Shown: piece after piece, positions 27,377-39,797 of the stretch
How positions within the stretch are numbered: the first letter of the stretch is position 1
Layout of the letters: each line of letters starts with the position of its first letter
Source of the DNA: Eretmocerus hayati
Lineage: Eukaryota > Arthropoda > Insecta > Hymenoptera > Aphelinidae
Length of the DNA: 64,000 bases
Assembly (NCBI GenBank): GCA_029851415.1
Contig: CM056744.1
Location: forward strand, 68,752,172 to 68,816,171
Direction: 5' to 3'
Made by a program: the position numbers and the translations under genes
Notes under the pieces: generated by a model
What the model was told of the DNA's origin: nothing
The model's input: only the letters and a program-made list of their open reading frames with translations
The model's database searches: none

Positions 27377-30300
27377 CGCACAGACTATGAAATTCGGTGT
27401 TTGATGGGCACTCATTACCGCACATCAAAAAAAGGGGCTAACGGGGACTTATCATAGCGGAAATTGTAGGTGAGAACATGTAGAAGATGAATCCGTTTCC
27501 CTCGAGGTGCCTTTTGTATACGTGTTACAAGGTGAAGGTCGATAATGACGAAATTTCCGGGACCCTGAGATAAATCACTGTATAACTCGACTGGGTTGCA
27601 AAATTCACTATTGTGATGGATAGGCAAATTCCACGCATTTTTAACGAGAAATCTGATGGTGACCTTGGATTTGACCTTGAGGTCAATTTTTGAGGTTATA
27701 TCGAGGTTATCTCGAGTTTATCGGGGGTTTATCATAATTCTGACATCGGCATTGGAAAGAGCGTAAAATTTTACGTCGAAATACGTACTTTTGAAATTTT
27801 CAAAAATTACCTCCAGAGGTCGCCACGGGCTTAAATGCCGTTCAGCTCACGTTTTAGCCGAAAATCGCCCTCCAACTCGACTGGGTTGCAAAATTCACTA
27901 TTGTGATGAATAGGCAAATCTCACGCATTTTCAACGAGGAATCTGATGGTGACCTTGGATTTGACCTTGAGGTCAATTTTTGAGGTTATACCGGGGTTAT
28001 TTCGAGTTTATCGGGGGTTTATCATGATTCTGACATCGGCATTGGAAAGAGCGTGAAATTTTACGTCGAAATACGTACTTTTGGAATTTTCAAAAATTAC
28101 CTCCAGAGGTTGCGACGGGCTTAAATGCCGTTCAGGTCACGTTTTAGCCGAAAATCGCCCTCTCACTCGACTGGGTTGCAAAATTCACTATTGTGATGGA
28201 TAAGCAAATCTTACGCATTTTCAACGAGGAATCTGATGGTGACCTTGGATTTGACCTTGAGGTCAATTTTTGAGGTTATACCGGGGTTATTTCGAGTTTA
28301 TCGGGAGTTTATCATAATTCTGACATCGGCATTGGAAAGAGCGTGAAATTTTACGTCGAAATACGTACTTTTGGAATTTTCAAAAATTACCTTCAGAGGT
28401 CGCCACCAGGTTAAATGCCACACGGGTCGCATTTCTTTAGATCTGAATATTCAGGTGAAGATTCATCTGCTTGAAGCATCGAGCAGATGAATCTCCACCT
28501 GCAAGCTCTAGATATGAGGGTTTTTTCATGAATCTATCACTCAAAAGAAGGTGCCCAGGTCCGGGTGATCCGAATGTTGATGAGTCGTGAGAATCACCCA
28601 TATGCATGATGGTGGATTCAAAGCTTAAGGGTAGGCTGCTGACGCTGGACGGAATCGACGTATAGACACTGTAGAGTGGAGTATTGATGAAATGATGCCA
28701 TTGGGATCAACCCGGAAACTGTTAGCATAAATGCAGACTGATACAATACACCTTAGAACATTTTTACGAACAGAATTGAAACTCGTTGAGGCTCTCTCGA
28801 GCTTAGAACGCAAATAGTCCCACTTTCGGATCGGACCTTATTTAAAGAGACCACAGGTGTACACGTGTTCGACACGGATGTTCTTCGTGCTAGAATGATG
28901 CATATTGTGGAACGTAGTCTGTTGCTTCAGAGCTGATTCACTATGTAATGAGTGGGATGAGTTATGAATGAGTGCAACTACCAGAGTCAGATTTTTTTGC
29001 TTTACACGATGTGATTTAGATTGAGAATCAGCTTATATCGAGATCTCAGAGTATCATGACTACTATAATGGCGTTTCAGGTGCTCTATTTCGATTTTCTG
29101 GATTCTTGTGTCAGGAGACCAAATGATGGATGATAGTGGCGTCGAATATTATTTCTCAATCCTAGTAAATTGTATCATAACTAATTAAGTACTGAATTTA
29201 TTGGACTCCCTATTCACAGATGTCCATGATCAATGATAGTCGTCCAGAAATATTTTGATGATGAAAATATTTACAAGTCTCAATAGTGCTTATTTTTTTC
29301 TACTTAATTACACGATTATTTGTTACCAGTTCAGTGTAGATCACTACCCCTGAAACCAAATAACTTGTGTTCTGATATGATATATTGTTTGTGATTCGTT
29401 TGATCTTGAGTATTCGTGATTCTGTGATATTCTGTTGCGAAGGGTCTCAACGAGGGCCAGACTTGATTGTCGAATAATATGAGTTAGGATTACAATAAAT
29501 AGAATTACGAAGGATTTTCGTCTTATCTCCTGTCATGGGATAGATTGTTACTTGGGTTCTTTCGACGTGGGGTGCCCCATTCTTATTGATGCTGAAGTCA
29601 GAATTATGATAAACTCCCGATAAACTCGAAATAACCCCGGTATAACCTCAAAAATTGACCTCAAGGTCAAATCCAAGGTCACCATCAGATTCCTCGTTGA
29701 AAATGCGTAAGATTTGCCTATCCATCACAATAGTGAATTTTGCAACCCAGTCGAGTTAGAGGGCGATTTCCGGCTAAAACGTGACCTGAACGGCATTTAA
29801 GCCCGTGGCGACCTCTGGAGGTAATTTTTGAAAATTCCAAAAGTACGTATTTCGACGTAAAATTTTACGCTCTTTCCAATGCCGATGTCAGAATTATGAT
29901 AAACCCCCGATAAACTCGAAATAACCCCGGTATAACCTCAAAAATTGACCTCAAGGTCAAATCCAAGGTCACCATCAGATTCCTCGTTGAAAATGCGTGA
30001 GATTTGCCTATTCATCACAATAGTGAATATTGCAACCCAGTCGAGTTAGAGGGCGATTTTCGGCTAAAACGTGAGCTGAACGGCATTTAACCTGGTGGCG
30101 ACCTCTGGAGGTAATTTTTGAAAATTCCAAAATTACGTATTTCGACGTGAAATTTTACGCTCTTTCCAATGCCGATGTCAGAATTATGATAAACCCCCGA
30201 TAAACTCGAGATAACCCCGGTATAACCTCAAAAATTGACCTCAAGGTCAAATCCAAGGTCACCATCAGATTCCTCGTTAAAAATGCGTGGAATTTGCCTA

Positions 30301-30544
30301 TCCATCACACTAGTGAATTTTGCAACCCAGTCGAGTTATACAGTGATTTATCTCAGGGTCCCGGAAATTTCGTCATTATCGACCTTCACCTCGTAACACG
30401 TATACAAAAGGCATCTCGAGGGAAACGGATTCATATTCTACATGTTTTCACCTACAATTTCCGCTATGATAAGTCCCCGTTAGCCCCTTTTTTCGATGTG
30501 CGGTAATGAGTGCCCATCAAACACCGAATTTCATAGTCTGTGCG
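27377..30544. mobile_element. Foldback element with long composite inverted repeats, 3.17 kb
   Basis: Starts CGCACAGACTATGAAATTCGG (27377) and ends with its inverse (30544). Each arm of about 0.95 kb contains three tandem units of 290 bp (ACTCGACTGGGTTGC starting at 27585, 27875 and 28165; inverse copies at about 29752, 30042 and 30334). The centre, about 28340-29590, is unique and non-coding. Similar 70-codon frames in both arms (27415-27627 minus and 30294-30506 plus) differ at four residues, so the arms are highly similar. The structure resembles FB-type elements; there is no transposase and no clear target duplication. Confidence 0.85.
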
Positions 30545-30854
30545 CCGGCCTCCTATGATGTGATGCCCGCGGCGATCAGCGGTATGGGTGGGGTTGCCGG
30601 CCCGCAGGCCTACTTGCGGTAGCGGCAACTCGTTGGCTCGGCCGTCGTCGTCGTCGTCTCAAGCACCTTGATAAAACAAGAAGTATTCCCCATGAATACT
30701 CAGTTTTGAGGCTGCTGCTCGAGACGCGACGAGAGATTCACTTTATTAAGAAACGCAAGAAGGCTGTGAGGATATTATCGTCACATTACCCCCGGTTTGA
30801 GGGGGAGGAAAGTACTCGCCTTATAGTGAATTCTCTAGTGGCAAGCTCGAACAG
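30545..30854 (+). other. Spacer between two foldback structures
   Basis: GC-rich at the start (about 30545-30660), with a CGTCGTCGTCGTCGTC microsatellite near 30641-30656. No gene recognised. Confidence 0.4.
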
Positions 30855-33468
30855 CAGAATAATAATCAAAGTATCATCGATAGTCATGTGTATATATGAG
30901 TCATTCTTTTTAATATCGCCAGGTTTTGTGTCGGGGGGTCAGGGATTTTTCTGTAACCTTAGGTACATGTTGTATATGATGAAAGAAGATGGAAAGCACA
31001 GTTCTTAGGTCCCGAAAGTCATCCGCGCGAGTTTGGCGCCCTATTTTCGTTTTTAAAATTCGTGAAAAATTCGATTTTTCAACTTTTTGATTGATATCTC
31101 ACCAGTATGGAACCCAATAAAAAAATTATCCAAGACACATATTTCGACGTGAAATGAGCTGAATTTCACGAAAAAAATACTCTCAGATCCGTCAAAGATG
31201 AACATAACCTCAAAAAAGTGATTTTTTTCAGAAAAACCCAATTTTCAAGCCTTAGGCCCTATTTTATCTCAAATTTGACATTTTCATCGGATTTTTCGTC
31301 AAATTTTACGTCGAGAACCGTTTTTCAAAAATTGGGCTGAGGATGGGTTTGGCCACCATAATAATAACTTTAGTAGCAGGACCGTAAAAATAGGGCTAAA
31401 TTGTTCGTTTCGGGAGGGACACTTATTACACTGGACAACAAAATATTGGGTCAGAAGTAGCGCATTGATCAAACAATGACTTTTTCGTGTATTTTTCGAC
31501 GTAGAAACCGAATCCGAAACCAGTTTTGCACCTAGACGTCAGGAATTTTTTTAAACCGCGAAATACTGAGCTTCTAAGAAAATGCATTTTTAGCGTTTTT
31601 TGATGATTTTGTAGATACATGAATTTTGATGGTGCAACCTTGCAGCGGGCTTTGAGCGTACCCGGACTATGATTTCTCACGTATCTTGACCTGCTGAACA
31701 CGATGAAAGTTGTTTTAGAGGGCTAGCATGCGTTCGAAACAAATGACAAGCTGATTTTTCGAGTTGCTATCAGGAGAGTTTGGACGATTTCGTGATAAAT
31801 CTCAAAGTGATCACGGAATTGATCAGAAACACCCTCTGCAATACCACGAGATCGCATTCTTTTTCTATTTGCACACACACTAAAGGAATGATGTTTGCAG
31901 TCGCCTAAAAGTAGATTAGTCGAATATACATGTATAATCCCGAAAAGAAACTTTTGATCTATTCCGAGATCTATCCCTCGGGTTAGTCCAAGCCTCCTCG
32001 TATTGGATCAATGCTCGAGTTTTTTTACTTAGAAGCCACTCAAACTAGTAGAACAATGTCATTTTGTTGCTAAGATACGGTATCAGAAGTCCCGGAGACC
32101 CTAACTCGGTTTAGGTTACGTACGTTCCGTAACTTGACATACCATGAATATGTAATCAACCTAGTTACATCGTTTTTCACCCTAAGCTAATGTGGGCACT
32201 CCAATGATTCTATTCTGGAGGCGAGTGAATAAGAACATCCAGCGTCAGATGTGCCATCTTGGGCTGGTTGCAAACGACTATCCATATGCACTCAGAAGTA
32301 CATGAGACTGGGGAACTAGAAATTCGACTCATTACGAGGAAGCTTGAGCTTACCTCAGGAATTAGATCAAAAGTTTCTTTTCGGGATTATACATGTATAT
32401 TCAACTAATCTACTTTTAGGCGACTGCAAACATCATTCCCTTAGTGTGTGTGCAAATAGAAAAAGAATGCGCTCTCGTGGTATTGCAGAGGCTGTTTCTG
32501 ATCAATTCCGTGATCACTTTGAGATTTATCACGAAATCGTCCAAACTCTCCTGATAGCAACTCGGAAAATCAGCTTTTCATTTGTTTCGAACGCATGCTA
32601 GCCCTCTAAAACAACTTTCATTGTGTTTAGCAGGTCAAAATACGTGAGAAATCATAGTCCGGGTACGCTCAAAGCCCGCTGCAAGGTTGCACCATCAAAA
32701 TCATGTATCTACAAAATCATCAAAAAACGCTAAAAATGCATTTTTTTAGAAGCTTAGTATTTCGCGGTTTGAAAAAATTCCTGATGTCTAGGTGCAAAAC
32801 TGGTTTCGGATTCGGTTTCTACGTCAAAAAATACACGCAAAAGTCATTGTTTGATCAATGCGCTACTTCTGACCCAATGTTTTGTTGTCCAGTGTAATAA
32901 GTGTCCCTCCCGAAACGAACAATTCAGCCCTATTTTTACGGTCCTGCTACTAAAGTTATTATTATGGTGGCCAAACCCATCCTCAGCCCAATTTTTGAAA
33001 AACGGTTCTCGACGTAAAATTTGACGAAAAATCCGATGAAAATGTCAAATTTGAGATAAAATAGGGCCTAAGGCTTGAAAATTGGGTTTTTCTGAAAAAA
33101 ATTACTTTTTTGAGGTGATGTTCATCCTTGACGGATCTGAGAGTATTCTTTCCGTAAAATTCAGCTCATTTCATGTCGAAATATGTGTCTTGGATAACTT
33201 TTTTATTGGGTTCCATACTGGTGAGAAATCAATCAAAAAGTTGAAAAATCGAATTTTTCACGAATTTTGAAAACGAAAATAGGGCGCCAAACTCGCGCGG
33301 ATGACTTTCGGGACCTAAGAACTGTGCTTTCCATCTTCTTTCATCATATACAACATGTACCTAAAGTTACAGAAAAATCCCTGGCCCCCCGACACAAAAC
33401 CTGGCGATATTAAAAAGAATGACTCATATACATGACTATCGATGACATTTTGATTATTATTCTGACTA
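30855..33468. mobile_element. Large palindrome with about 1.1-kb arms
   Basis: 30855-31966 is repeated in inverse orientation at about 32360-33468 with high similarity (for example AATAATAATCAAA.TATCATCGATAGTCATG at the outer ends and CCCGAAAAGAAACTTTTGATC at the inner ends). The spacer of about 390 bp is unique. The paired frames in the arms (31053-31241 minus with 33082-33270 plus; 31426-31701 minus with 32703-32897 plus) only mirror each other. No transposase; origin could be a foldback element or a local inverted duplication. Confidence 0.85.
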
Positions 33469-34425
33469 TTGATGATAGATTCAGACAAGTGGGGCAATCG
33501 CACTCACTCACTTTCTCACTCGACCAATCTGGAAGGGTTAAGAAATGTAATTGGGGAGCTTCATTGCTAGGGGAAGCAATGCCTCTACGGGATAGGGGCC
33601 GAGCCTCGTGGGCCCTACCAACATGAACCACTACTCATACATTCTCTTGAAAATGAATGACGAAAATCATAGCATCTTACTTGTTAAACTGAAGGTTTGA
33701 GCTTCGGACGTGTCATGCTGATTGTCGTCCGATTCACTGGTTCTTCGGCCGTGTCATGGCCTTCTCATAGCTGGGTCCCGGCCGTACACGTGCGACTCTG
33801 GATCATCTCGGGTTATCGCTCTGGAAAGGGCGCCTCGATCTGGTCCATCGACTAACCCGCTGGCCCACAGTTGCAGGCTCTTGCCTGTGGCAACCCCGCC
33901 CGACCCGTTAGCAAGGAAGCCGAGTTGGCGGGGCCGTGATTCCGGGAACCTACCGTTGATCAGGTGGTGCTCCGGGTGGGCAGGCGGCGAAGAAGGCCTG
34001 CCTCATCGCGTCTTTCGCTGCGGGAAGCAAGTTCTCGGTAGTCTCCCAGACCCGCTGCACGGTTGCGGCATACGAGAGAGGGCTGGGTGGTTGCGGGGGC
34101 GTGACGGGCTGCGCGCGCGCACCAGCTGCGGCCTGTTCGATCCGTGCCCCTTCCTTGCCCCGTTGTGCTCGGACTCTGTTCGTTGCAATCGTGATCAAGT
34201 GGTCGAATTACATCTGTGACACTTTCATCGCTACCTCCCACGCTATCCACAGTCGAGTCAGTTTATTCATCTTCTCGTCCCATTCCTTCGGTGACCTTCT
34301 AAGCGAGCTTCTGAGGCCCCTGCATCGTGCATCGGGTCATCAGTGCACCTCTGATTTAATACCAAGGACTTGTGGCTGAATGGATGATTTCGAGAGACGT
34401 AACGCCGATCGACGGCCCGACCAAG
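33469..34425. other. GC-rich patch, possibly a retroelement coding remnant
   Basis: 33750-34250 is much richer in G+C than its surroundings. Overlapping open frames of 60-165 codons occur on both strands. The minus-strand frame 33950-34198 (an Ala/Pro-rich start, then SYAATVQRVWETTENLL and AAKDAMRQAFF) looks helical and could be a piece of a retroelement gag/ORF1, but no zinc knuckle or RT is present. Not annotated as a gene. Confidence 0.35.
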
Positions 34426-34848
34426 GCGCTCAATTACCAGAAAAATCGATTTATTTTGAGGATGTATTAGCCTTTGAGCAAATCTTGATGAGATCTCTGT
34501 AATCTTTTGGGTTATGAGCTATGTATTTGACATCAGGAAATCTGTATATTTTCTTACGTAGTGCACGCGCCAAATTGAGTGCTGTAATTGTATTTTCATG
34601 TATGGACGCTTAGCTATTGATCGTGTCTTCCTAATTGTTCAAAAATAGAACTGATAAATCTTACAAACTTCAATTGATGTGGATGCGAGATATGCAGACC
34701 GTCATTTCAGCGAAAAAACTCTTCCAAATTCAATAAAAAGAACAAACATTTTATTCGAACAACCCTGTGCTCTCAATCAGCAGAATAGTTAAGACAAAAA
34801 CGAGCTCAATCGATTATTTACATGTCATTTTTCAAAAAATTGACAAAA
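34426..34848. other. AT-rich non-coding sequence
   Basis: No gene or repeat recognised. Confidence 0.4.
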
Positions 34849-34996
34849 AATTGCGACATGTCGCAAATACAGGTTCAGCGGCATGTCACCGAGCTATCGC
34901 AAAATTATATCGCCGACATATCGCCAAGCTATCGCCGAGCTATCGTAAACATGTCGCAAATGGGAATTTGCGATAGCTCGGCGACATGTCGCCAAT
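34849..34996. repeat. Cluster of self-complementary GACATGTC / CGAGCTATCG words
   Basis: GCGACATGTCGC, TATCGCCGACATATCGCC, CGAGCTATCG and their complements follow each other for about 150 bp and can form several competing hairpins. The layout is like the AGCTGA clusters of the 10-11.6 kb element but with a different word. Confidence 0.7.
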
Positions 34997-35955
34997 ACTT
35001 TCGATTACTACGCGGAGAATGCAAGAGTCGAAGGTGGGAATGTCTACAGGGGACGGAATTGACATTTCGACCCTTTATCAACCACTATAAAGTACAGGAA
35101 CGTTATGATTGTCTCAGAAACTATTAACATAGTTGAGCACTAATAGAATACATCCTAGGAAATTTCTATAAAGTGCATTCCAAGTCGTAGAAACTTGGGC
35201 GAGCTTGGAACACGGAAAATCACACTTTCAATGGGATTACTCCTATACATCAAAGTTTTCGCAAAAAATACGATTTTTAACATTCAAAATCATGTTGAGA
35301 CAGCATTTTCTGCCCCACATCGATAGATAAACCTCTGAGAGGTCGAAAAAACCTGTCATTGAGTCTTGAGCTACGAAATCTATGAATCTGAAAAATTTTA
35401 ATTTCAAGTACAAGGATGATAAGTTGACTTGAAATGAAATTTCCACGCGAAAAAAGGAGATCTCAGATTCATCTATTCACATCAAGAAGTTATGGATGCT
35501 AGAACTCGACACGCGCGCAAGCGCGCTGATTGTTCAATGTTCAATTTTTGATTAAAAAGAAATAAAAAGAAAGATAGCAATGAATGTACTTAATGATGAT
35601 TTGATGCAGTCACTGTAGTAACTTTTACCTTGCTGTTACTAATGTATTAATTTTTTGACTTTTAGATGAAAAATTCAGCTTATGTTACAGAGACAAATTT
35701 ATTCTCAAATCTAATTCAATCATGAAATGGTGGATTTAGACATGATGATAGGGTAGAGAAGTAGTATTTGAATACTTATCAAATCTAATACTTTCTTCAA
35801 TGACAATGTGCAAGCAAGTATTAGTGCTGATCCTATGCGCATCTATATGCTGCTGATGCGGACATCGTGTGCGTATCGCGACGTAACTTAGTTTATCCGT
35901 TTTGGGTCTAAAGTGGCCATATGCTGCAAAAATCTAAGGTTGATTCGATTACGCA
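34997..35955. other. AT-rich non-coding sequence
   Basis: No convincing gene; frames of 60-100 codons have no motif. Confidence 0.4.
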
Positions 35956-35960
35956 CTCCA

Positions 35961-36047
35961 GGGCGTACCAGTTTCTCGGACCTCTCTCTCATTCTCATAC
36001 TCATTGACATCATATGTAAACAGAGAGGTCCGAGAACTGGAACGCCC
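35961..36047. repeat. 87-bp hairpin with about 25-bp near-perfect stem
   Basis: GGGCGTACCAGTTTCTCGG onward (35961-35986) pairs with GAGAGGTCCGAGAACTGG onward (36023-36047), with two single-base irregularities and a loop of about 36 nt. It lies about 310 bp before the RPA-like gene. Confidence 0.7.
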
Positions 36048-36358
36048 CAGGTGCGCCCCGAACTGCATATTCGAATAAACCACTCTCAGCGCTCGTCGCC
36101 TCTGCCATTGAATTTTAATAATTTTCGTGTTTCGCGGCTTCCTTATAAGTGTAACATTAATTATGTATCTGTTATTACCTTCGAGTTCTTATTTCACCAA
36201 GTGTACCCATAAACATAATACGCAGCTCGTAAAACAAAAAATAATCGACTCGAGACTCAAACGACGAACGCAATCTGCTTAACGTTTAACGTATACGCTC
36301 TTGCTCTAAACATTGTTGGATTGTTATTTGGATTTGGTGGATTTTGAAGAAAAAATCA

Positions 36359-37582
36359 ATGATGTGTGATCTTGAAGACTCTGAAGATTCCATGATCCAG
36401 GAATATAACCCATCGGATATTTTTGAGCGAATGGAAGGGCCGGCGGAGATGTACCTAACCTCTCAGGAAGTATTGGATGCATTGAAAGCGATGGATGCAG
36501 CTAAGTAAGTGATTGGTATAAAATGATTGATGAAAAGATTTCATGAATCAGGCTCACCATTATACAACAATGTAACAGGTTTTGATTTTTATTTAATCTT
36601 AGTTGTACATTCATCAATTTTTTTTTTCAGTGACATTATTGGAATCGTTACAGTAGTTCATTATCCAAGGGTTGTCAAAGATAAATATAAGAGAGAATAT
36701 TCACTCTTCAAATTCTTCATAAAATGTGAAGGCGGTCATGAGATTCCTGTGACTGCATGGGATAAAGACATCTCTCGTGTGAAACCATTCATCAAACAGG
36801 ATCATGTAAGCATCCTTATAATGAATTACTTACACCTTGTGTTCTGAAGTCTGAATATTTTTTTTATGTATTATTCGATTGTTTGATGGATGTTATAATT
36901 GCTTATTTGTGGTTGTTTCATGAAATTTGTAATCAAATTTCAGATAATCCATTTTGATGCACTATTTGCTCGTAGTCAAGATCCAAAGTATAGAGACGAT
37001 GGTAAGGATTATGTATTCACAATCAGAAGTAATACTCGTTTGAACGTATTGGGGATAAAAAAGCATACTATTGATGACGCAGAGGAAGAGCAAGTTGAAT
37101 TGTACTCTAACTTGCAAGATTGTCTCAATGTGACTAAAACAATTGGTAAGGATAATGTTACTAAAATATTGAGGATATGGAGTTAATTGATTGACGTTCT
37201 TTGTGATGGAATGACAAAAATGATATTTTCTACAGATTGACATGCTTTCATGAAATCTAATGGTTTTCAAGCTGAAATTCCTGAATCTAAAAAGAGAATC
37301 GGATTATTGACAGACCTAAAATTCAAGATTAATATTGCGATCTTCAATTTTGAAGATCAAAGAGTATTTGAGCAAGGGCAGAAAATAAAAGTGAGAGGAA
37401 AGATGAATAATTCAGCAATGAATCCAACCATCAATGTAGAAAACTCAAAGGATATTGAAGTTATAGAAGGAGTTGAGGAAGAATCAGCTGATAAACTACG
37501 AAAAATAAATGAATTCCCTAAAAATGACCAATTCAAAGATGGAGTAAGCAAGCAGCCAAAGGTGATTGGATCAACTGTATGA
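36359..37582 (+). pseudogene. RPA70-like OB-fold gene, four exons, TGA at the start of exon 4
   Basis: Resembles the ssDNA-binding domains of replication protein A large subunit. Predicted exons: 36359-36504, 36631-36805, 36944-37145 and 37236-37582, with GTAAGT, GTAAGC and GTAAGG donors and CAG acceptors; intron phases 2, 0, 1. The translation joins cleanly over the first three exons. 'KREYSLFKFFIKCEGGHEIP', AWDKDISRVKPFI and 'FTIRSNTRLNVLG' parallel the RPA70 DBD-A pattern (SLELVDESGEIRATAF, FNNETSV). Exon 4 carries the DBD-B-like end (EQGQKIKVRGKM). At the exon 3/4 joint the frame meets TGA (37238-37240), where the paralogue has a Gly codon. Either the gene is dead, another acceptor is used, or a product ending at DBD-A is made. 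Start ATG 36359 is the first in frame. Confidence 0.7.
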
Positions 37583-38596
37583 ATTTTTTGTCTAATGTGA
37601 AATTCTGAAGTATTCATTCAAAATTCTTTTCAGGTGCTGAAAGAGGGTTGAATAGTATTGCAGTCAATTAATTTCATTGTACGGAAAAGAGATTTTCAGT
37701 TCCAGGCTCTTCAAGTTTTCAGAGCACCATTGTTTTGAAGTTGCCTTGCCCAGCTGATGTTGATTGATTGTTATGAGCGTTTTGTTACATCAATAATGAA
37801 AAGGCAAAGGGCGAAGAAGTTTTATTTAACTCGACTTATGTAAGAGAGTTTATTCGAGTATTTCACACTTGTTACGGAACAACAAAATACAAAATGAAGA
37901 TCATTTCTTTCAAAAATGCATCATTATATTGATGATTTCTGAGACCAATATCATTGAATAGTCAACAATATCATAGAGGTTATATCTCAAGTATTTGTTA
38001 GTCGACGAATAGTAATTGAAAAATATTTCTTTCATTTGGTGCAGAAATTTCACTATTTTGTGGACCAAAAAATGATCAATGATGATAGTTCATTGTCCCT
38101 TCATCTTCGTCAAGTCCTAAAGTCATCATTAGCATCATAGTGATGATCAAACTACTAATCGCTGTATAACTTTCAACGGTTAAGGTTTCGGGTTACCCAC
38201 TTTTATTGATGGATTAATAAACTTATGCATCACTGCTTTGTAATCCTGCATTTGATATCTGATGAATTTCATTTAACAGCATTGGGTAACCTAACCTCTT
38301 GTTGAATTGGCAAAGAATTTGTTGTCATAATTTTTGTTATCAATTTCTTGACCGATATCAAAATTCAAATAAAATTCTTGAGAGGTAAACACAATAGTTG
38401 GATTGAACTCTAACATTGACACAACTGTGTTTCATTAGTGGTGTTGATCAGAGATCTATAAGTTCATTGGTAATATTTTATTGAGAGACGATAAACACAT
38501 AACTTCCTATCATCATAGATTAAACATTAGGTAATCATGTCATAATTAACAGGAAATAATCATAATAAGAAACATTGTTATAAGTTATTCAACATA
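37583..38596. other. AT-rich intergenic region between convergent genes
   Basis: No gene recognised. A plausible 3' untranslated region for both genes; one alternative small 3' exon of the plus-strand gene could start at about 37635 after TTTTCAG. Confidence 0.4.
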
Positions 38597-39797
38597 CTAA
38601 TATCCAGCAAGTGAGAAACGAAGTGATTCTTTGTTCTTAGTTTCATCAAGTTGAATATCGCTCACTGTTTCAACTCGAATATATGGAGGAGCACTCTCTC
38701 TTCGTTGTAGGTTACCGGTGACTTGAACATATTGGCCTTTTTGATACATGGATTCATCATTTTCACTGTTGAATCTATTGATATGGATCTCCATTTTTTT
38801 CATACCGTTGGTGATACTGCCCATACCCAAGTTCCTATTTTTCATTTTCAGTTCTCGGAAACTACTTTTAATGTAACCTCCAATCTCTGCAAATTTAAAA
38901 GATCGAATTTGATTATCCTATATTTGACAGAGTAATAATCTGTTGTGCATTCACTGTATGTATTGATTATTAGTACTCACTAATTGGTCCAATGACATTG
39001 GTAATGGTATCAAAATCTACAGTAGTTGAGACTCCTTCGGCAAGTTTTTCATCAAAAGTGCCGAGAATATTGATATTACATTTTTCATTCACAACTAATT
39101 CAAATCTGACATTTCCACCATTATAAAGAGAATTCGGTTTTGCTGGATTTGAGTAGACTCTTTCAATGCACAGAAAGGCCTAGAAATTTTATGAAAAATT
39201 TAAATTAATTTCATTGTAATCTTATTGATTCATGAAGTGCAAAATGAACTCAGACAATCAATAGCTACCTCTCCTGCTTCAAATTTTGATAGAATCCTGG
39301 TGTTATTTGCCAAAGCAATGAGTTGAACTGTTCGACCTTGAGCATTGTTTATGATAATACGCTTCACGTAGATTCCATTCTTGGCTAAAGTTTTGGGATA
39401 AGTTGTACTCACATACCCAATGAGTTCACTGTAACAATAAGGATGAATTAGAATCTTATAAAAATGGAATGAGTGGAGAGTAATCACATAGAGTAGATTA
39501 TATAGGTTACAAAAACTTGTAATATTTTTACAAATCGAATCAGTAAAAATTACGCGCTGAGTCATACATCTTAGTAGAATCAATTGTAGCATTGTCAGTA
39601 AAAGAAGATGAATCAGTGAACTTTTTCATTTTGGGCTGATGTACTTCTTGCAAAACTAATTCTACAGCGATAATTGAAGTAGAACCGATGGTGGTATACT
39701 TCGGATGATGAATTTGTTGATCTTGGTTGCCATGACAATTAAGCTCTGCATTCAACTCTACAGCATTGATTTGTTCCCTCTGTCTAGGAGCATGTTC
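38597..39797 (-). CDS. RPA70-like OB-fold gene, minus-strand paralogue, open
   Basis: Exons on the minus strand: 39797-39568 (5' limit uncertain), 39428-39269, 39179-38981 and 38886-38597. Donors GTATGA, GTAGCT and GTGAGT, acceptors ACAG, CTAG and GCAG, phases 2, 0, 1, identical to the plus-strand gene. Exon 2 (ELIGYVSTTYPKTLAKNGIY) aligns with DIIGIVTVVHYPRVVKDKYK of the paralogue; exon 3 has 'GGNVRFELVVNEKCNINILG'; exon 4 has 'YQKGQYVQVTGNL' and 'IRVETVSDIQLDE', like the RPA70 DBD-B end. The frame is open to a TAG at 38597. An upstream exon is probably needed, since the frame has no early ATG before residue about 60 and an AG acceptor (TAATAG) sits at 39798. Likely a ssDNA-binding protein; its partner and process are unknown. 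Confidence 0.72.

Noticed and set aside
27415..30506. 70-codon frames conserved in both foldback arms as a gene
   Set aside because: They are mirror copies of the same inverted repeat and have no domain; conservation reflects arm similarity.
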